Below are positions 29,752 to 38,460 of a stretch of DNA of 64,000 bases, piece after piece. Source of the stretch: Sorangium cellulosum (GTDB lineage Bacteria; Myxococcota_A; Polyangia; Polyangiales; Polyangiaceae). The stretch spans positions 4,897,001 to 4,961,000 of the forward strand of contig NZ_CP012673.1 in NCBI RefSeq assembly GCF_002950945.1, written 5' to 3'. The notes under the pieces are model-generated. The model made no database searches, was not told the origin of the DNA, and saw nothing but the letters and a program-made list of their open reading frames with translations. The position numbers and the translations under genes were made by a program. Within the stretch, counting starts at the first letter, position 1. Every line of letters starts with the position of its first letter.

Positions 29752-29890
29752 GCGCCACCCTTCTTCATGTCCCGTTCCATGCGTCGCGGAGCCGCACGCT
29801 CGGCCGACGCGGCTGCGTTGCGAGAGGAACAGGCCGGGGGGAGAAGAAGAATATCTCTGCTGCCAGAAGTTTTGTTACGCTGCCGGTACG

Positions 29891-31396
29891 ATGGCGAGCG
29901 TTCTCCTGGCGTGGATCGGGAAGACCGACATCAAGGCGGCCTCTGGGGACGCCTCGGTCGGCGAGGGGCCCCTCGCGCAGGCCCTCGTCGACCGCGACTT
30001 CAACCACGTCGTCTTGCTGAACAACTACCGGGAGGAAGAGGCCGCGCTTGTCGAGCGGTGGCTCAAGAAGAAGACGAAGGCGAGCCTCGTCGTCCGCCAG
30101 GAGAAGCTGTCCTCCCCGACGCACTACGCGGACATCTACCGCGCCGTCACCGCGTCGGTCCTGTGGGCGGTCGGCGAGTACGGCAAGAAGGCGAAGCTGA
30201 CCTTCCACCTGAGCCCCGGCACCCCGGCGATGGCGTCCATCTGGATCATCGTCGCGAAGACGCGCTTCGAGGCCGAGCTCATCGAGTCGTCGAAGGAGGC
30301 GGGCGTCCGCACGGCCGACGTGCCGTTCGAGCTCGCCGCCGAGTTCATCCCGGAGGTGATCCGGCGCGCCGACGAGGACCTCGAGCGTCTGAGCGGCGGG
30401 CTTCGCCCCGAGGAGCCGAAGTTCGGGGACATCCTGCACCGCAGCGACGCGATGAAGCGCCTGGTGCGCCGCGCCCGTCAGGCTGCGCCATACTCGGCGG
30501 CCATCCTCATCGAGGGCGAGTCGGGGACCGGCAAGGAGCTCCTCGCGGCGGCCATCCACAAGGAGAGCCCGCGGCAGGGCGTGCCCCTGGTCACCGTGAA
30601 CTGCGGCGCAATCCCGAAGGAGCTGGTCGAGTCGCTGTTCTTCGGGCACATCAAGGGCGCGTTCACCGGCGCCGACGCAGCCCACGCCGGCTACTTCGAG
30701 CAGGCCCAAGGGGGAACGCTCTTCCTCGACGAGGTAGGAGAGCTGCCGCTCGACGGGCAGGTGAAGCTACTCCGTGCGCTGCAGGAGAAGAAGGTCCGGC
30801 CCGTCGGCGGCAAGAGCGACGTCGCAGTTGATGTCCGCGTGATCGCGGCAACGAACCGCAACCTGCTGGACGAGGTCCGCGAGGGGCGCTTCCGCGAGGA
30901 CTTATACTTCCGGCTGGCCGTGCTCGTTCTGAAGGTGCCGCCGCTCCGCGAACGTGAAGGCGACGTCGGTCTTCTCCTTCAGCGGCTTCTCGATAAGCTC
31001 AACACGGACATGGCGGCCCAGTCCGGCGTGCACAAGAAACTTTCTGCCGGCGCAAGAAACCTTCTCCTGCGGCACCCCTGGCCTGGCAACGTCCGCGAGC
31101 TCGAGGCCACGCTGCTGCGCGCCTTCGTCTGGTCGAAGGGATCGTCCATCGAGGAGAGCGAAGCGCGCGAGGCGCTCGTCGGGGTCCCCGCGGCGGGACC
31201 AAGACAAGAGGTGCTCGGGCGCCCCCTGGGGGACGGCTTCAAGTTGGCGGACCTCCTCGGCGACGTCGCTCGTCACTACCTGGCGCGCGCGATGGTCGAA
31301 GCGCAGGGGAACAAGACGAAGGCCGCCTCCCTCGTGGGGATCTCCAACTACCAGACGCTGAAGAACTGGCTCGACAAGTACGGGGTAGCCGAGTGA
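29891..31396 (+). CDS. CARF-like/sigma-54 activator (RtcR-type bacterial enhancer-binding protein)
   Basis: 501 aa from ATG 29891; the upstream open frame is antisense to the neighbouring gene. Residues 1-165 form a Rossmann-like sensory domain (MASVLLAWIGKTDIKAA, NHVVLLNNY and the strand-turn HLSPGTPAMASIWIIVAKT). This matches the layout of CARF and RtcR N-domains, which bind cyclic oligonucleotides or RNA ends with 2',3'-cyclic phosphate. Residues ~175-410 are a complete AAA+ sigma-54 activation domain: Walker A GESGTGKE, the sigma-54-contacting loop GAFTGA (256-261), Walker B GGTLFLDEVGEL and the Arg fingers in REDLYFRL. The last ~45 residues (NKTKAASLVGISNYQTLKNWL) are a Fis-type HTH. The stop codon touches a sigma-54 promoter for hsdR, so control of the R-M operon is likely. 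Confidence 0.85.
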   Translation: MASVLLAWIGKTDIKAASGDASVGEGPLAQALVDRDFNHVVLLNNYREEEAALVERWLKKKTKASLVVRQEKLSSPTHYADIYRAVTASVLWAVGEYGKKAKLTFHLSPGTPAMASIWIIVAKTRFEAELIESSKEAGVRTADVPFELAAEFIPEVIRRADEDLERLSGGLRPEEPKFGDILHRSDAMKRLVRRARQAAPYSAAILIEGESGTGKELLAAAIHKESPRQGVPLVTVNCGAIPKELVESLFFGHIKGAFTGADAAHAGYFEQAQGGTLFLDEVGELPLDGQVKLLRALQEKKVRPVGGKSDVAVDVRVIAATNRNLLDEVREGRFREDLYFRLAVLVLKVPPLREREGDVGLLLQRLLDKLNTDMAAQSGVHKKLSAGARNLLLRHPWPGNVRELEATLLRAFVWSKGSSIEESEAREALVGVPAAGPRQEVLGRPLGDGFKLADLLGDVARHYLARAMVEAQGNKTKAASLVGISNYQTLKNWLDKYGVAE

Positions 31397-31412
31397 TGGA
31401 ACAAGCTCTGCA
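31397..31412 (+). promoter_or_regulatory. Sigma-54 (-24/-12) promoter for hsdR
   Basis: TGGAAC-AAGCT-CTGCA matches the consensus TGGCAC-N5-TTGCA with two mismatches, and the invariant GG (31398-31399) and GC (31410-31411) are exactly 12 bp apart. Expected transcription start is about 31423. It lies immediately after the stop of the sigma-54 activator gene. Confidence 0.75.
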
Positions 31413-31445
31413 CGTAGCGCGGGCATGCTGCCCGAGGACGCCATC

Positions 31446-34400
31446 TTGAAGTCCCAGAACTTCGAATTCCTGCGACACAAGCATCCTGAGCTCGCCGAGC
31501 TTGGCGGGTTCGCGGAGGCGTACGCGCACTCCGACCCCGCGAGCTCGCTCATCAAGCAGCGGGGCTTCATCGAGCAGGCGGTGCTCGCGATTTACGAGGG
31601 GTACGGGCTCCGTCTGCCGTACAGCGACAGCCTCAATGACCTGCTCCGCACGGAGGAGTTCAAGCAAGCCGTCCCCGACGTCGTGATGCAGAAGCTCCAC
31701 GCGGTGCGCGTTGCCGGCAACCACGCCGCCCACCCGCGCAAGCCCATCACCAGCGACGTGGCGCTGGATCGCCTGTACCAGACCTTCGAGATCGCCCAGT
31801 GGTTTCACCTGCAGGTCGACCACGGCGTGCGGAAGGACTGCCCGGCCTACACCCCGCCCGTGCGGGCGCAGGCCAACGGCGGCAAGGAGAAGGAAGCGCT
31901 CGAAAAGCTGCGCCTCGCCGAGGCGCAGTACGAGAAGGTCCTCGCCTCCCTCGAGGAAGAGCGGAAAAAGCGGCTGGATGCCGAGCAGGTGGCCGGTCAG
32001 TCGGCCGGGGAGCTGGAGAAGCTCAAGGCCGAGGGGCAGAAGGTCGCGAAGGTCCTGCAGTTCAACGAGCTCACGACCCGTCGGCGACTCATCGATCAGA
32101 TGCTGCTGGATGCGGGTTGGGATGTGGGCCTGAACGGGGCCAACACGGAGCAGGTCGGGCAAGAGGTCCAGGTCTGCGGGATGCCCACCGCCACGGGGGA
32201 CGGACGCGCGGACTACGTGCTCTACGGGGACGACGGCAAGCCGCTCGCTGTCGTCGAGGCGAAGAAGACGGTGAAGGATGCGCGGCTCGGCGCCGAGCAG
32301 GCCCGGCTCTACGCGGTGTGCCTGGAGAAGGAGACGGGCCAGCGACCCATCGCGTTCTTCACCAACGGGGTCGACATCTTCGTGTGGGACGACGCCCAGG
32401 ATCCGTCATGGCGCAAGGTGTACGGCTTCTACTCGAAAGACAGCCTCGAGTACCTGCTCCTCCAGAGGAAGAACAAGGTGCCGCTCGCCACGGTGGCACC
32501 GAACCTCCAGATCGCCGACCGCATGTACCAGATCGAGGCGGTGAAACGGGTCTGCGAGCGGTTCACGAACAAATTCCGCAAGGCGCTCCTGGTGCAAGCA
32601 ACGGGCACGGGCAAGACCCGCGTCGCCATCTCGCTGTGCGACGTGCTCATGCGGGCGGGCTGGGTGAAGCGCATCCTGTTCCTCTGCGACCGGCGGGAGC
32701 TTCGCAAGCAGGCCGACAATGCCTTCAAGGACTTCCTGCCGGACGAGCCTCGCGTCGTCGTGAATAGCTCGACCTGGTCGGACCGGAGCAAGCGCATCTA
32801 CCTGGCCACGTACCCGGCCATGATGAAGCACTACGAGGACTTCGACGTCGGCTTCTTCGACCTTGTCATCGCGGACGAGTCGCACCGGAGCATCTACAAG
32901 AAGTACCGCGCCCTGTTCATGTACTTCGATGCGCTGGAGGTCGGCCTCACCGCGACGCCGGTCAAGTTCATCGATCGCGATACGTTCGACCTCTTCGAGT
33001 GCGAGGGGAACGACCCGACTTCGCACTTCGGGTTCAAGCAGGCGATCGAGTCGAACCCACCGTACCTGGTGCCCTTCCGCGTGCTGAGCTTCCCCAACAA
33101 GTTCCGGGAGAAGGGATTCAAGTACTCCCAGATGACGGCGCAGCAGCGCACGGAGCTCGAGGAGCAGGAGGAGAACCCCGAGGCCGTCGAGCATGAGCCC
33201 GGGGCGTTCGAGAAGACCGTCTTCAACAAGGACACGACGCGCTCTCTCTGGCGTCGGCTCATGGAGCAGGGTATCCGCGAGGAGACCGGGAGCCGCGTCG
33301 GGAAGACGATCGTGTTCGCCCGGAACCACAAGCACGCGGTCCACCTCGCCGAGGTCTTCTACGCGATCTACCCCCAGTACGGCGCGAAGTTCTGCCGGGT
33401 CATCGACAACCAGGAGCCGCGCGCCGAGCAGCTCATCGACGACTTCAAGAACAAGGACAACGAGCTGACCATCGCCATCTCGGTCGACATGCTCGACACC
33501 GGCATCGACGCGCCCGAGGTGGTGAACCTGGTGTTCGCGAAGCCGGTGAAGTCGTACGTGAAGTTCTGGCAGATGATCGGCCGCGGCACGCGCCTCTGCC
33601 GCGATCTGTTCGGCCCGGGCAAGGACAAGAAGGAGTTCCTCATCTTCGATCACTGGTCGAACTTCTGGTTCTTCGACGAGAAGTACACGGAGAAGCAGCC
33701 CGCGCCGCAGAAGTCGCTTCTGCAGCAGCTCTTCGAGACCCGCGTGGCCATCGCCGAGGCCGCGCTCGACAGCATGAACGAGCCCGTGTTCCAGGCGACG
33801 GTCGACCTGATCGTGGAGGACGTGCGAGCGGCCAGGGACGCCGGCAGCATCGAGGTGCGCGACCGCTGGAAGGAGCTCGAGCTCCTCTCCGACCGCGAGC
33901 TGGTCGCCCAGTTCGCCGCGGCCACGAAGGCGGACCTCCTGTCCATCGCGGCGCCGCTCATGCAGTGGCGGAACATCCGGGGGGACGAGGACGCGTACCG
34001 CTTCGACCTGCTGGCGAGCCGGCTCGAGCTGGAGCTCCTCAAGGGCGGGGTCGGCGCACCGCGGGTGCAGGACCTGAAGGGGCACGTGCAGGCGCAGGTC
34101 GAGCTCCTGATGAAGAACCAGAACCCGGTGAAGGCGAAGGCGGCGGAGATCACCGCCGTGCGCAGCAAGGAGTTCTGGGAATCAGCGACGGTGCCGAAGA
34201 TCGAGGCGATCCGCCGCGAGCTGCGCGGCATCATGAAGTACCGGCAGCAGGCGCCCAGGGGGCGGCTCGGGCCGCAGGTCTTCGACGTGTCGGATGGCGA
34301 GGTCGCGGGGGAGACGTACATCCCGAAGCTCGACGGGCTCGACTACGTCGAGTACAAGCGGCGCGTGGAGTCGGTGCTGGCGGCGCACTTCGCCGAGAAC

Positions 34401-34862
34401 CCGACGCTGGCGCGGATCCGCGACGGCAAGGTCGTACGCGACGAGGAGCTCGACGAGCTCTGCCGGCTCGTCCTCCAGATCGACGACAAGGCCAACATCA
34501 AGCACCTCGCCGGGCGTGAGCCGGAAGCGCGGCGATCGCTGCTCGCGGTGTTCCGGAGCCTTGTGGGGCTGGATGCGGCGGCGGTCGAGCGAGCGTTCGC
34601 CGACTTCGTGCACAAGCACCCGCGGCTGTCGGCGCAGCAGCTCCGCTTCTTGCAGGTGCTGCAGAACTACATCGCCCAGCACGGGGGCATCGAGCTGGAG
34701 CGGCTGTACGAGCCGCCGTTCACCACGGTCCACGCGGAGAGCGTGGACGGGGTGTTTCCGAACTCCGGCGAGGTCGACCAGATCATCGCCATTCTCGAGA
34801 CCTTCCAGACGAAGGCAGCGGCGCCTTCCGAACCGCCGCCTGCCAGCCGACGAGCCTCATGA
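31446..34862 (+). CDS. hsdR: Type I restriction endonuclease subunit R
   Basis: 1138 aa from TTG 31446: GAGGA (31434-31438) sits 7 bases upstream, the family start KSQNFEFL follows directly, and the inferred transcription start is 31423. ATG 31425 (seven codons earlier, no ribosome-binding site, nearly at the transcription start) is the alternative. Residues ~1-115 form a DUF4145-like helical domain (HAVRVAGNHAAHP). A PD-(D/E)XK nuclease site follows (RADYVLYGDDGKPLAVVEAKK). The motor has Walker A ATGTGKT, motif II DESH, LTATP, and motif VI GRGTRLCRDL. The C-terminal ~350 residues bind the methylase. It cuts DNA after ATP-driven translocation when the recognition site is unmethylated. It overlaps hsdM by four bases (ATGA). 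Confidence 0.9.
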   Translation: MKSQNFEFLRHKHPELAELGGFAEAYAHSDPASSLIKQRGFIEQAVLAIYEGYGLRLPYSDSLNDLLRTEEFKQAVPDVVMQKLHAVRVAGNHAAHPRKPITSDVALDRLYQTFEIAQWFHLQVDHGVRKDCPAYTPPVRAQANGGKEKEALEKLRLAEAQYEKVLASLEEERKKRLDAEQVAGQSAGELEKLKAEGQKVAKVLQFNELTTRRRLIDQMLLDAGWDVGLNGANTEQVGQEVQVCGMPTATGDGRADYVLYGDDGKPLAVVEAKKTVKDARLGAEQARLYAVCLEKETGQRPIAFFTNGVDIFVWDDAQDPSWRKVYGFYSKDSLEYLLLQRKNKVPLATVAPNLQIADRMYQIEAVKRVCERFTNKFRKALLVQATGTGKTRVAISLCDVLMRAGWVKRILFLCDRRELRKQADNAFKDFLPDEPRVVVNSSTWSDRSKRIYLATYPAMMKHYEDFDVGFFDLVIADESHRSIYKKYRALFMYFDALEVGLTATPVKFIDRDTFDLFECEGNDPTSHFGFKQAIESNPPYLVPFRVLSFPNKFREKGFKYSQMTAQQRTELEEQEENPEAVEHEPGAFEKTVFNKDTTRSLWRRLMEQGIREETGSRVGKTIVFARNHKHAVHLAEVFYAIYPQYGAKFCRVIDNQEPRAEQLIDDFKNKDNELTIAISVDMLDTGIDAPEVVNLVFAKPVKSYVKFWQMIGRGTRLCRDLFGPGKDKKEFLIFDHWSNFWFFDEKYTEKQPAPQKSLLQQLFETRVAIAEAALDSMNEPVFQATVDLIVEDVRAARDAGSIEVRDRWKELELLSDRELVAQFAAATKADLLSIAAPLMQWRNIRGDEDAYRFDLLASRLELELLKGGVGAPRVQDLKGHVQAQVELLMKNQNPVKAKAAEITAVRSKEFWESATVPKIEAIRRELRGIMKYRQQAPRGRLGPQVFDVSDGEVAGETYIPKLDGLDYVEYKRRVESVLAAHFAENPTLARIRDGKVVRDEELDELCRLVLQIDDKANIKHLAGREPEARRSLLAVFRSLVGLDAAAVERAFADFVHKHPRLSAQQLRFLQVLQNYIAQHGGIELERLYEPPFTTVHAESVDGVFPNSGEVDQIIAILETFQTKAAAPSEPPPASRRAS

Positions 34863-36370
34863 GCAACCTGACCACGAAGCAAAAGAACGACATCGACAAG
34901 CTCTGGACCGAGTTCTGGACGGGCGGCATCACGAACCCGCTCACGGTCATCGAGCAGATCTCGTTCTTGATGTTCGCCCGCCTGCTCGACGTGACGGAGA
35001 CCCTCAACGAGAAGAAGGCGGCCCGGACAAAGAAGCCATTCAAGCGGATCTTTTCCGAGAAGCAGCAGCATCTGCGCTGGAACCAGCTCAAGCACGTGAC
35101 GCCGGCCGAGAAGATGCTGAAGATCGTGCGTGACGAGGTGTTCCCGCACTTCCGCACGCTCGACGGCGGGACGACCTTCGCCGAGTACATGCAGGACGCG
35201 CAGCTCATGATCCAGAAGCCGAGCCTCCTGGTGTCGGCCGTGAACATGATCGACCAGCTGCCGATCATCGAGGGGGACGCGAAGGGAGACCTCTACGAAT
35301 ACCTGCTCAGCAAGCTGACGACGGCGGGCATCAACGGGCAGTTCCGGACGCCGCGGCACATCATTCGGTTCATGGTGCAGATGCTGGATCCGAAGCCGAC
35401 GGATGTAATCGGCGATCCGGCGTGCGGGACGGCGGGGTTTCTGGTGGAGGTGATGCAGTACCTCACGGAGAAGTACACCTCGCCGAAGGGCATTCTCAAG
35501 GGCGCGGGCGGCGATAAGATCTATACCGGCGATCTGCTCGAGGAGTACCGCACCCATATCCAGAACGACATGTTCCACGGGTTCGACTTCGACAGCACGA
35601 TGCTCCGCATCGCGTCGATGAACCTGATGCTTCACGGGGTGGATAACCCGGACATTCACTACCAGGACACGCTCTCGAACTCCTTTCCCGAGAAGTTCGG
35701 CAAGCAGGCGAACGGGTACTTCGATGTCATCCTTGCCAACCCGCCGTTCAAGGGGAGCCTGGACGCCGAGGATGTTCACCCGTCGCTCACGCAGAAGGTG
35801 AAGACCAAGAAGACGGAGCTGCTTTTTGTGGCGTTGATCCTGCGGATGCTGAAGAAGGGTGGACGCAGCGCTACGATCGTGCCGGATGGCGTGCTCTTCG
35901 GCTCATCGAAAGCCCATGTGGCGCTCCGACAGATGCTGGTTGAAGACAACCAGCTCGAGGCGGTTATCTCGCTACCGTCGGGTGTTTTTAGACCCTATGC
36001 GGGTGTTTCCACGGCTATTCTGGTCTTTGCGAGGGGCGGAAAGACCGACCATGTATTTTTCTACGATGTCGAGGCCGACGGATTCTCGCTCGACGATAAG
36101 CGTGATCCGGTGAAGGGTAACGACTTGCCGATTGCATTGGATCGATGGCAGAAGAAGAGCGCGAAGAAGGATTCTAGCCGCGCGGCGAAGCACTTCATGG
36201 TGCCGGTTGCCGAGATTCGAGAGAAGAGCTTCGACCTGTCTATCAACCGCTACAAGGAGGCAGTGTACGAGGAGGTGAAGTTCGACTCTCCGAAGGTGAT
36301 TCTCGGCAAGTTGCGAAATCTTGAAGAGGACATCGCTCGCGACTTGTTGCACCTGGAGGCGATGCTTTGA
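34859..36370 (+). CDS. hsdM: Type I DNA methyltransferase subunit M
   Basis: 503 aa N6-adenine methyltransferase. The N-terminal helical HsdM_N domain (residues ~1-140; KNDIDKLWTEFWTGGITNP, VIEQISFLMFARLLD) precedes the catalytic domain. SAM-binding motif I is DPACGTAGFLVEV and catalytic motif IV NPPF (VILANPPFKGS), both intact. The start overlaps hsdR (ATGA), and the stop overlaps the TTG start of hsdS, so the three subunits are translationally coupled. From ~35,800 on, base composition and codon choice become visibly less GC-rich than in hsdR, continuing into hsdS. Confidence 0.92.
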   Translation: MSNLTTKQKNDIDKLWTEFWTGGITNPLTVIEQISFLMFARLLDVTETLNEKKAARTKKPFKRIFSEKQQHLRWNQLKHVTPAEKMLKIVRDEVFPHFRTLDGGTTFAEYMQDAQLMIQKPSLLVSAVNMIDQLPIIEGDAKGDLYEYLLSKLTTAGINGQFRTPRHIIRFMVQMLDPKPTDVIGDPACGTAGFLVEVMQYLTEKYTSPKGILKGAGGDKIYTGDLLEEYRTHIQNDMFHGFDFDSTMLRIASMNLMLHGVDNPDIHYQDTLSNSFPEKFGKQANGYFDVILANPPFKGSLDAEDVHPSLTQKVKTKKTELLFVALILRMLKKGGRSATIVPDGVLFGSSKAHVALRQMLVEDNQLEAVISLPSGVFRPYAGVSTAILVFARGGKTDHVFFYDVEADGFSLDDKRDPVKGNDLPIALDRWQKKSAKKDSSRAAKHFMVPVAEIREKSFDLSINRYKEAVYEEVKFDSPKVILGKLRNLEEDIARDLLHLEAML

Positions 36371-37641
36371 GTGACTCGCGTCTTTCGAGTTGGTCTATGA
36401 GTTCGCTAGGCGAACTCGTGCGATCGGGTGACAAGATTAATTACGGGGTCGTGCAGCCAGGGCCTGAAGTCCCGGGAGGCATACCGATGGTTCGCGTCGC
36501 CGATGTTGTCGGTGGAACTCTGAATCGCGAGGCGCTGAAGTGCATTGCACCTGATGTTGAAGCTGCATACTCGCGATCTAGACTTTATGGTGACGAGGTC
36601 CTCCTTGCCTGTGTAGGATCAATCGGGACGGTTGCTCTAGCGCACCAAGATCTCGCTGGCTGCAATATCGCGCGTGCGGTCGCTCGTATCCGCTGTGGAC
36701 CTAAATTGGAACGGAGATTCCTTCAATGGTATCTGCGCACCGCAGGACCACAGCGCTATTTTCTAAAGGAGACCCGCACGGTTGCTCAGCCCACGCTTAA
36801 CATACGCCAGATCGAGGCTTTGCAAATTCCTGTACCGTCGCTCAATGAGCAGCGTCACATCGCCGACATTCTCGATAAGGCCGACGCGGTTCGACGCAAG
36901 CGGAAGGAGGCCATCGCCCTCACCCAGGAGTTGCTGCGGTCGGCGTTTCTGGAGATGTTCGGGGACCCGGTGACGAACCCAAAGGGTTGGCCTGAGCAGC
37001 CATTCGGGACACTGGTGAGGGAAACCCAGCTGGGTCTGGTCAGGGCTGCAACGGAACAGTCACCTGATAAGCAGTATCCGTACATTCGTATGAATGCGAT
37101 CCGTGCAGACGGCCAGCTTGATCTGACAACCACCACACGCGTTGATGCTACGCCGAGTGAACTGAAGGTCGCCAGGTTGATGCCAGGTGACTTTCTCTTC
37201 AACACGCGGAACTCCGAGGAGCTCGTTGGAAAATCGGCGGTATTTCATGATGACGGAACATACTTGTTCAATAACAATATCATGCGCGTTCGGTTTACGT
37301 CTGGCGTGCGACCAGATTACGTGTGGGCCTACTTTCAATCCGCCCGGGGTATCCGCGAGCTTGCTGCGCGCAAGTCCGGAACGACATCCGTTTTTGCAGT
37401 TTACTACAAGTCGCTGACCACGCTTCCGGTTCTTGTTCCACCAAGTGCAGAGCAGGATCGCTACGCCGCTTTGTGCGAGCGCGCGCGTCACTTGAGGGCG
37501 GCCCAGCTCAGATATGCTGATGTGTCTGATGCCCTCTGCCAGTCACTTATGCAGCGTGCGTTCCGCGGGGAACTAAATCGGGGTGTGGTTTCGAAGGCAA
37601 CACAGCTGCTGATGTTCTCCGATGCGGGTATAGGCGGATGA
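36367..37641 (+). CDS. hsdS: Type I restriction specificity subunit S
   Basis: 424 aa. It has two target-recognition domains in tandem, each followed by a conserved helix. The first (residues ~1-150) ends in the typical PVPSLNEQRHIADILDKADAVRRKRKEAI linker. The second (about 200-360) starts after FGDPVTNPKGWPEQPFG and ends with VPPSAEQDRYAALCERA and the distal helix. These domains set the bipartite DNA sequence that is methylated or attacked. The start is TTG overlapping the hsdM stop; ATG 36397 is an alternative. Codon use is distinctly AT-richer than in the flanking genes, as is common for horizontally exchanged hsdS genes. Recognition sequence cannot be predicted. Confidence 0.9.
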   Translation: MSDSRLSSWSMSSLGELVRSGDKINYGVVQPGPEVPGGIPMVRVADVVGGTLNREALKCIAPDVEAAYSRSRLYGDEVLLACVGSIGTVALAHQDLAGCNIARAVARIRCGPKLERRFLQWYLRTAGPQRYFLKETRTVAQPTLNIRQIEALQIPVPSLNEQRHIADILDKADAVRRKRKEAIALTQELLRSAFLEMFGDPVTNPKGWPEQPFGTLVRETQLGLVRAATEQSPDKQYPYIRMNAIRADGQLDLTTTTRVDATPSELKVARLMPGDFLFNTRNSEELVGKSAVFHDDGTYLFNNNIMRVRFTSGVRPDYVWAYFQSARGIRELAARKSGTTSVFAVYYKSLTTLPVLVPPSAEQDRYAALCERARHLRAAQLRYADVSDALCQSLMQRAFRGELNRGVVSKATQLLMFSDAGIGG

Positions 37642-37674
37642 ATAGGAAGGTCCGGTGCTCCGAATGGTTTTGTC

Positions 37675-37680
37675 TATAAT
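37675..37680 (+). promoter_or_regulatory. TATAAT -10 box of the GIY-YIG gene
   Basis: A perfect TATAAT lies 21 bp before the ATG at 37702, with TG two bases before it (TGTCTATAAT). No good -35 is present at 17-bp distance. Exact -10 boxes are rare in this GC-rich sequence, so the gene is probably transcribed from its own housekeeping promoter. Confidence 0.55.
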
Positions 37681-37701
37681 ACATCGTAGATGAGGTGAGT
37701 A

Positions 37702-38256
37702 ATGTATGGGCAGGGAAGGAGCCATGATCTGTTGGTGTCACCGCTGCATTGGTTCTCTATGCCTGTGCCGCTCGACGGGAATCTGATGCAGCATGCGCTC
37801 GACGAAGGCTCACGCACAGCCATCGGCGGTGCGGGCGTGTACTGTATCGAGGGGCGCCAGGACGCGCGCCCTGAGGGCGGGATCCTGTACATTGGTCTCG
37901 CGAACGGACGTCGGGAGGACGGTGAGCTGGAGTCTGGAACACCAGGGCAGCCGGTGCACGAGCGCGCTTCCCAATCGCTAGCGAAAGTTCGATGGTCCGC
38001 CGGAGGTGTGCGTGGGTTCTTCGCGGACGTGTGGGACCTCAAGCTCCGGTGGGCAAGCGTGGATGTCGCGGATGTTGCTGAGGTGGAGCAGAACCTCATC
38101 CATGCTCATGCTCCATCGTTCAATCGGCAGCACGTGCGGAGTGAGCTCAACCTCCAGAAAGGTCGCGTTATTCTCAATGCGGGTGACAAGGGAAGGCTTC
38201 TTCCAGTGGTCTGCAGCCTCTACTTCGATGGGCCCTTCTGGAGAAATATCGAGTAA
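37702..38256 (+). CDS. GIY-YIG family nuclease-like protein
   Basis: 184 aa with a strong ribosome-binding site (GAGGTGA before the ATG). Residues 45-47 (GVY) and 63-65 (YIG) sit on adjacent strands as in GIY-YIG nucleases, and the distal EVEQNLIHAHAPSFNRQ supplies the conserved Glu129 and Asn141. The usual catalytic Arg after YIG is not clearly placed (Arg70/Arg71 or Arg88), so activity is uncertain. The N-terminal 40 residues precede the domain and may bind DNA. It lies 60 bp after hsdS with its own -10 box and has the same low-GC codon use, which suggests it travelled with the restriction locus, as a homing-type or accessory restriction nuclease. Confidence 0.7.
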   Translation: MYGQGRSHDLLVSPLHWFSMPVPLDGNLMQHALDEGSRTAIGGAGVYCIEGRQDARPEGGILYIGLANGRREDGELESGTPGQPVHERASQSLAKVRWSAGGVRGFFADVWDLKLRWASVDVADVAEVEQNLIHAHAPSFNRQHVRSELNLQKGRVILNAGDKGRLLPVVCSLYFDGPFWRNIE

Positions 38257-38460
38257 GCTTCCGAGCTGGCACCGGCGCCTGGTCAGGCGTGATGCGGCGG
38301 GCCTCTGGCCATGATGAATCAGGAAAGGGTCATCCAGGGTCACTGGTCTTACGACGTCTAGTGCTCATCGATTTTTGTTGCATTTGGTTGACCTCACGTA
38401 GCCGCTGTGACGTCGATGTCAGGAAAACTGCCGCCACGCGAGCTGGGCGGGAGGGGACGG

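Noticed and set aside
29752..29890. Second sigma-54 promoter in the divergent nuclease/activator gap (TGGAACGGGACATGA)
   Set aside because: The -12 GC is not complete and the site would overlap the ribosome-binding region of the nuclease gene.
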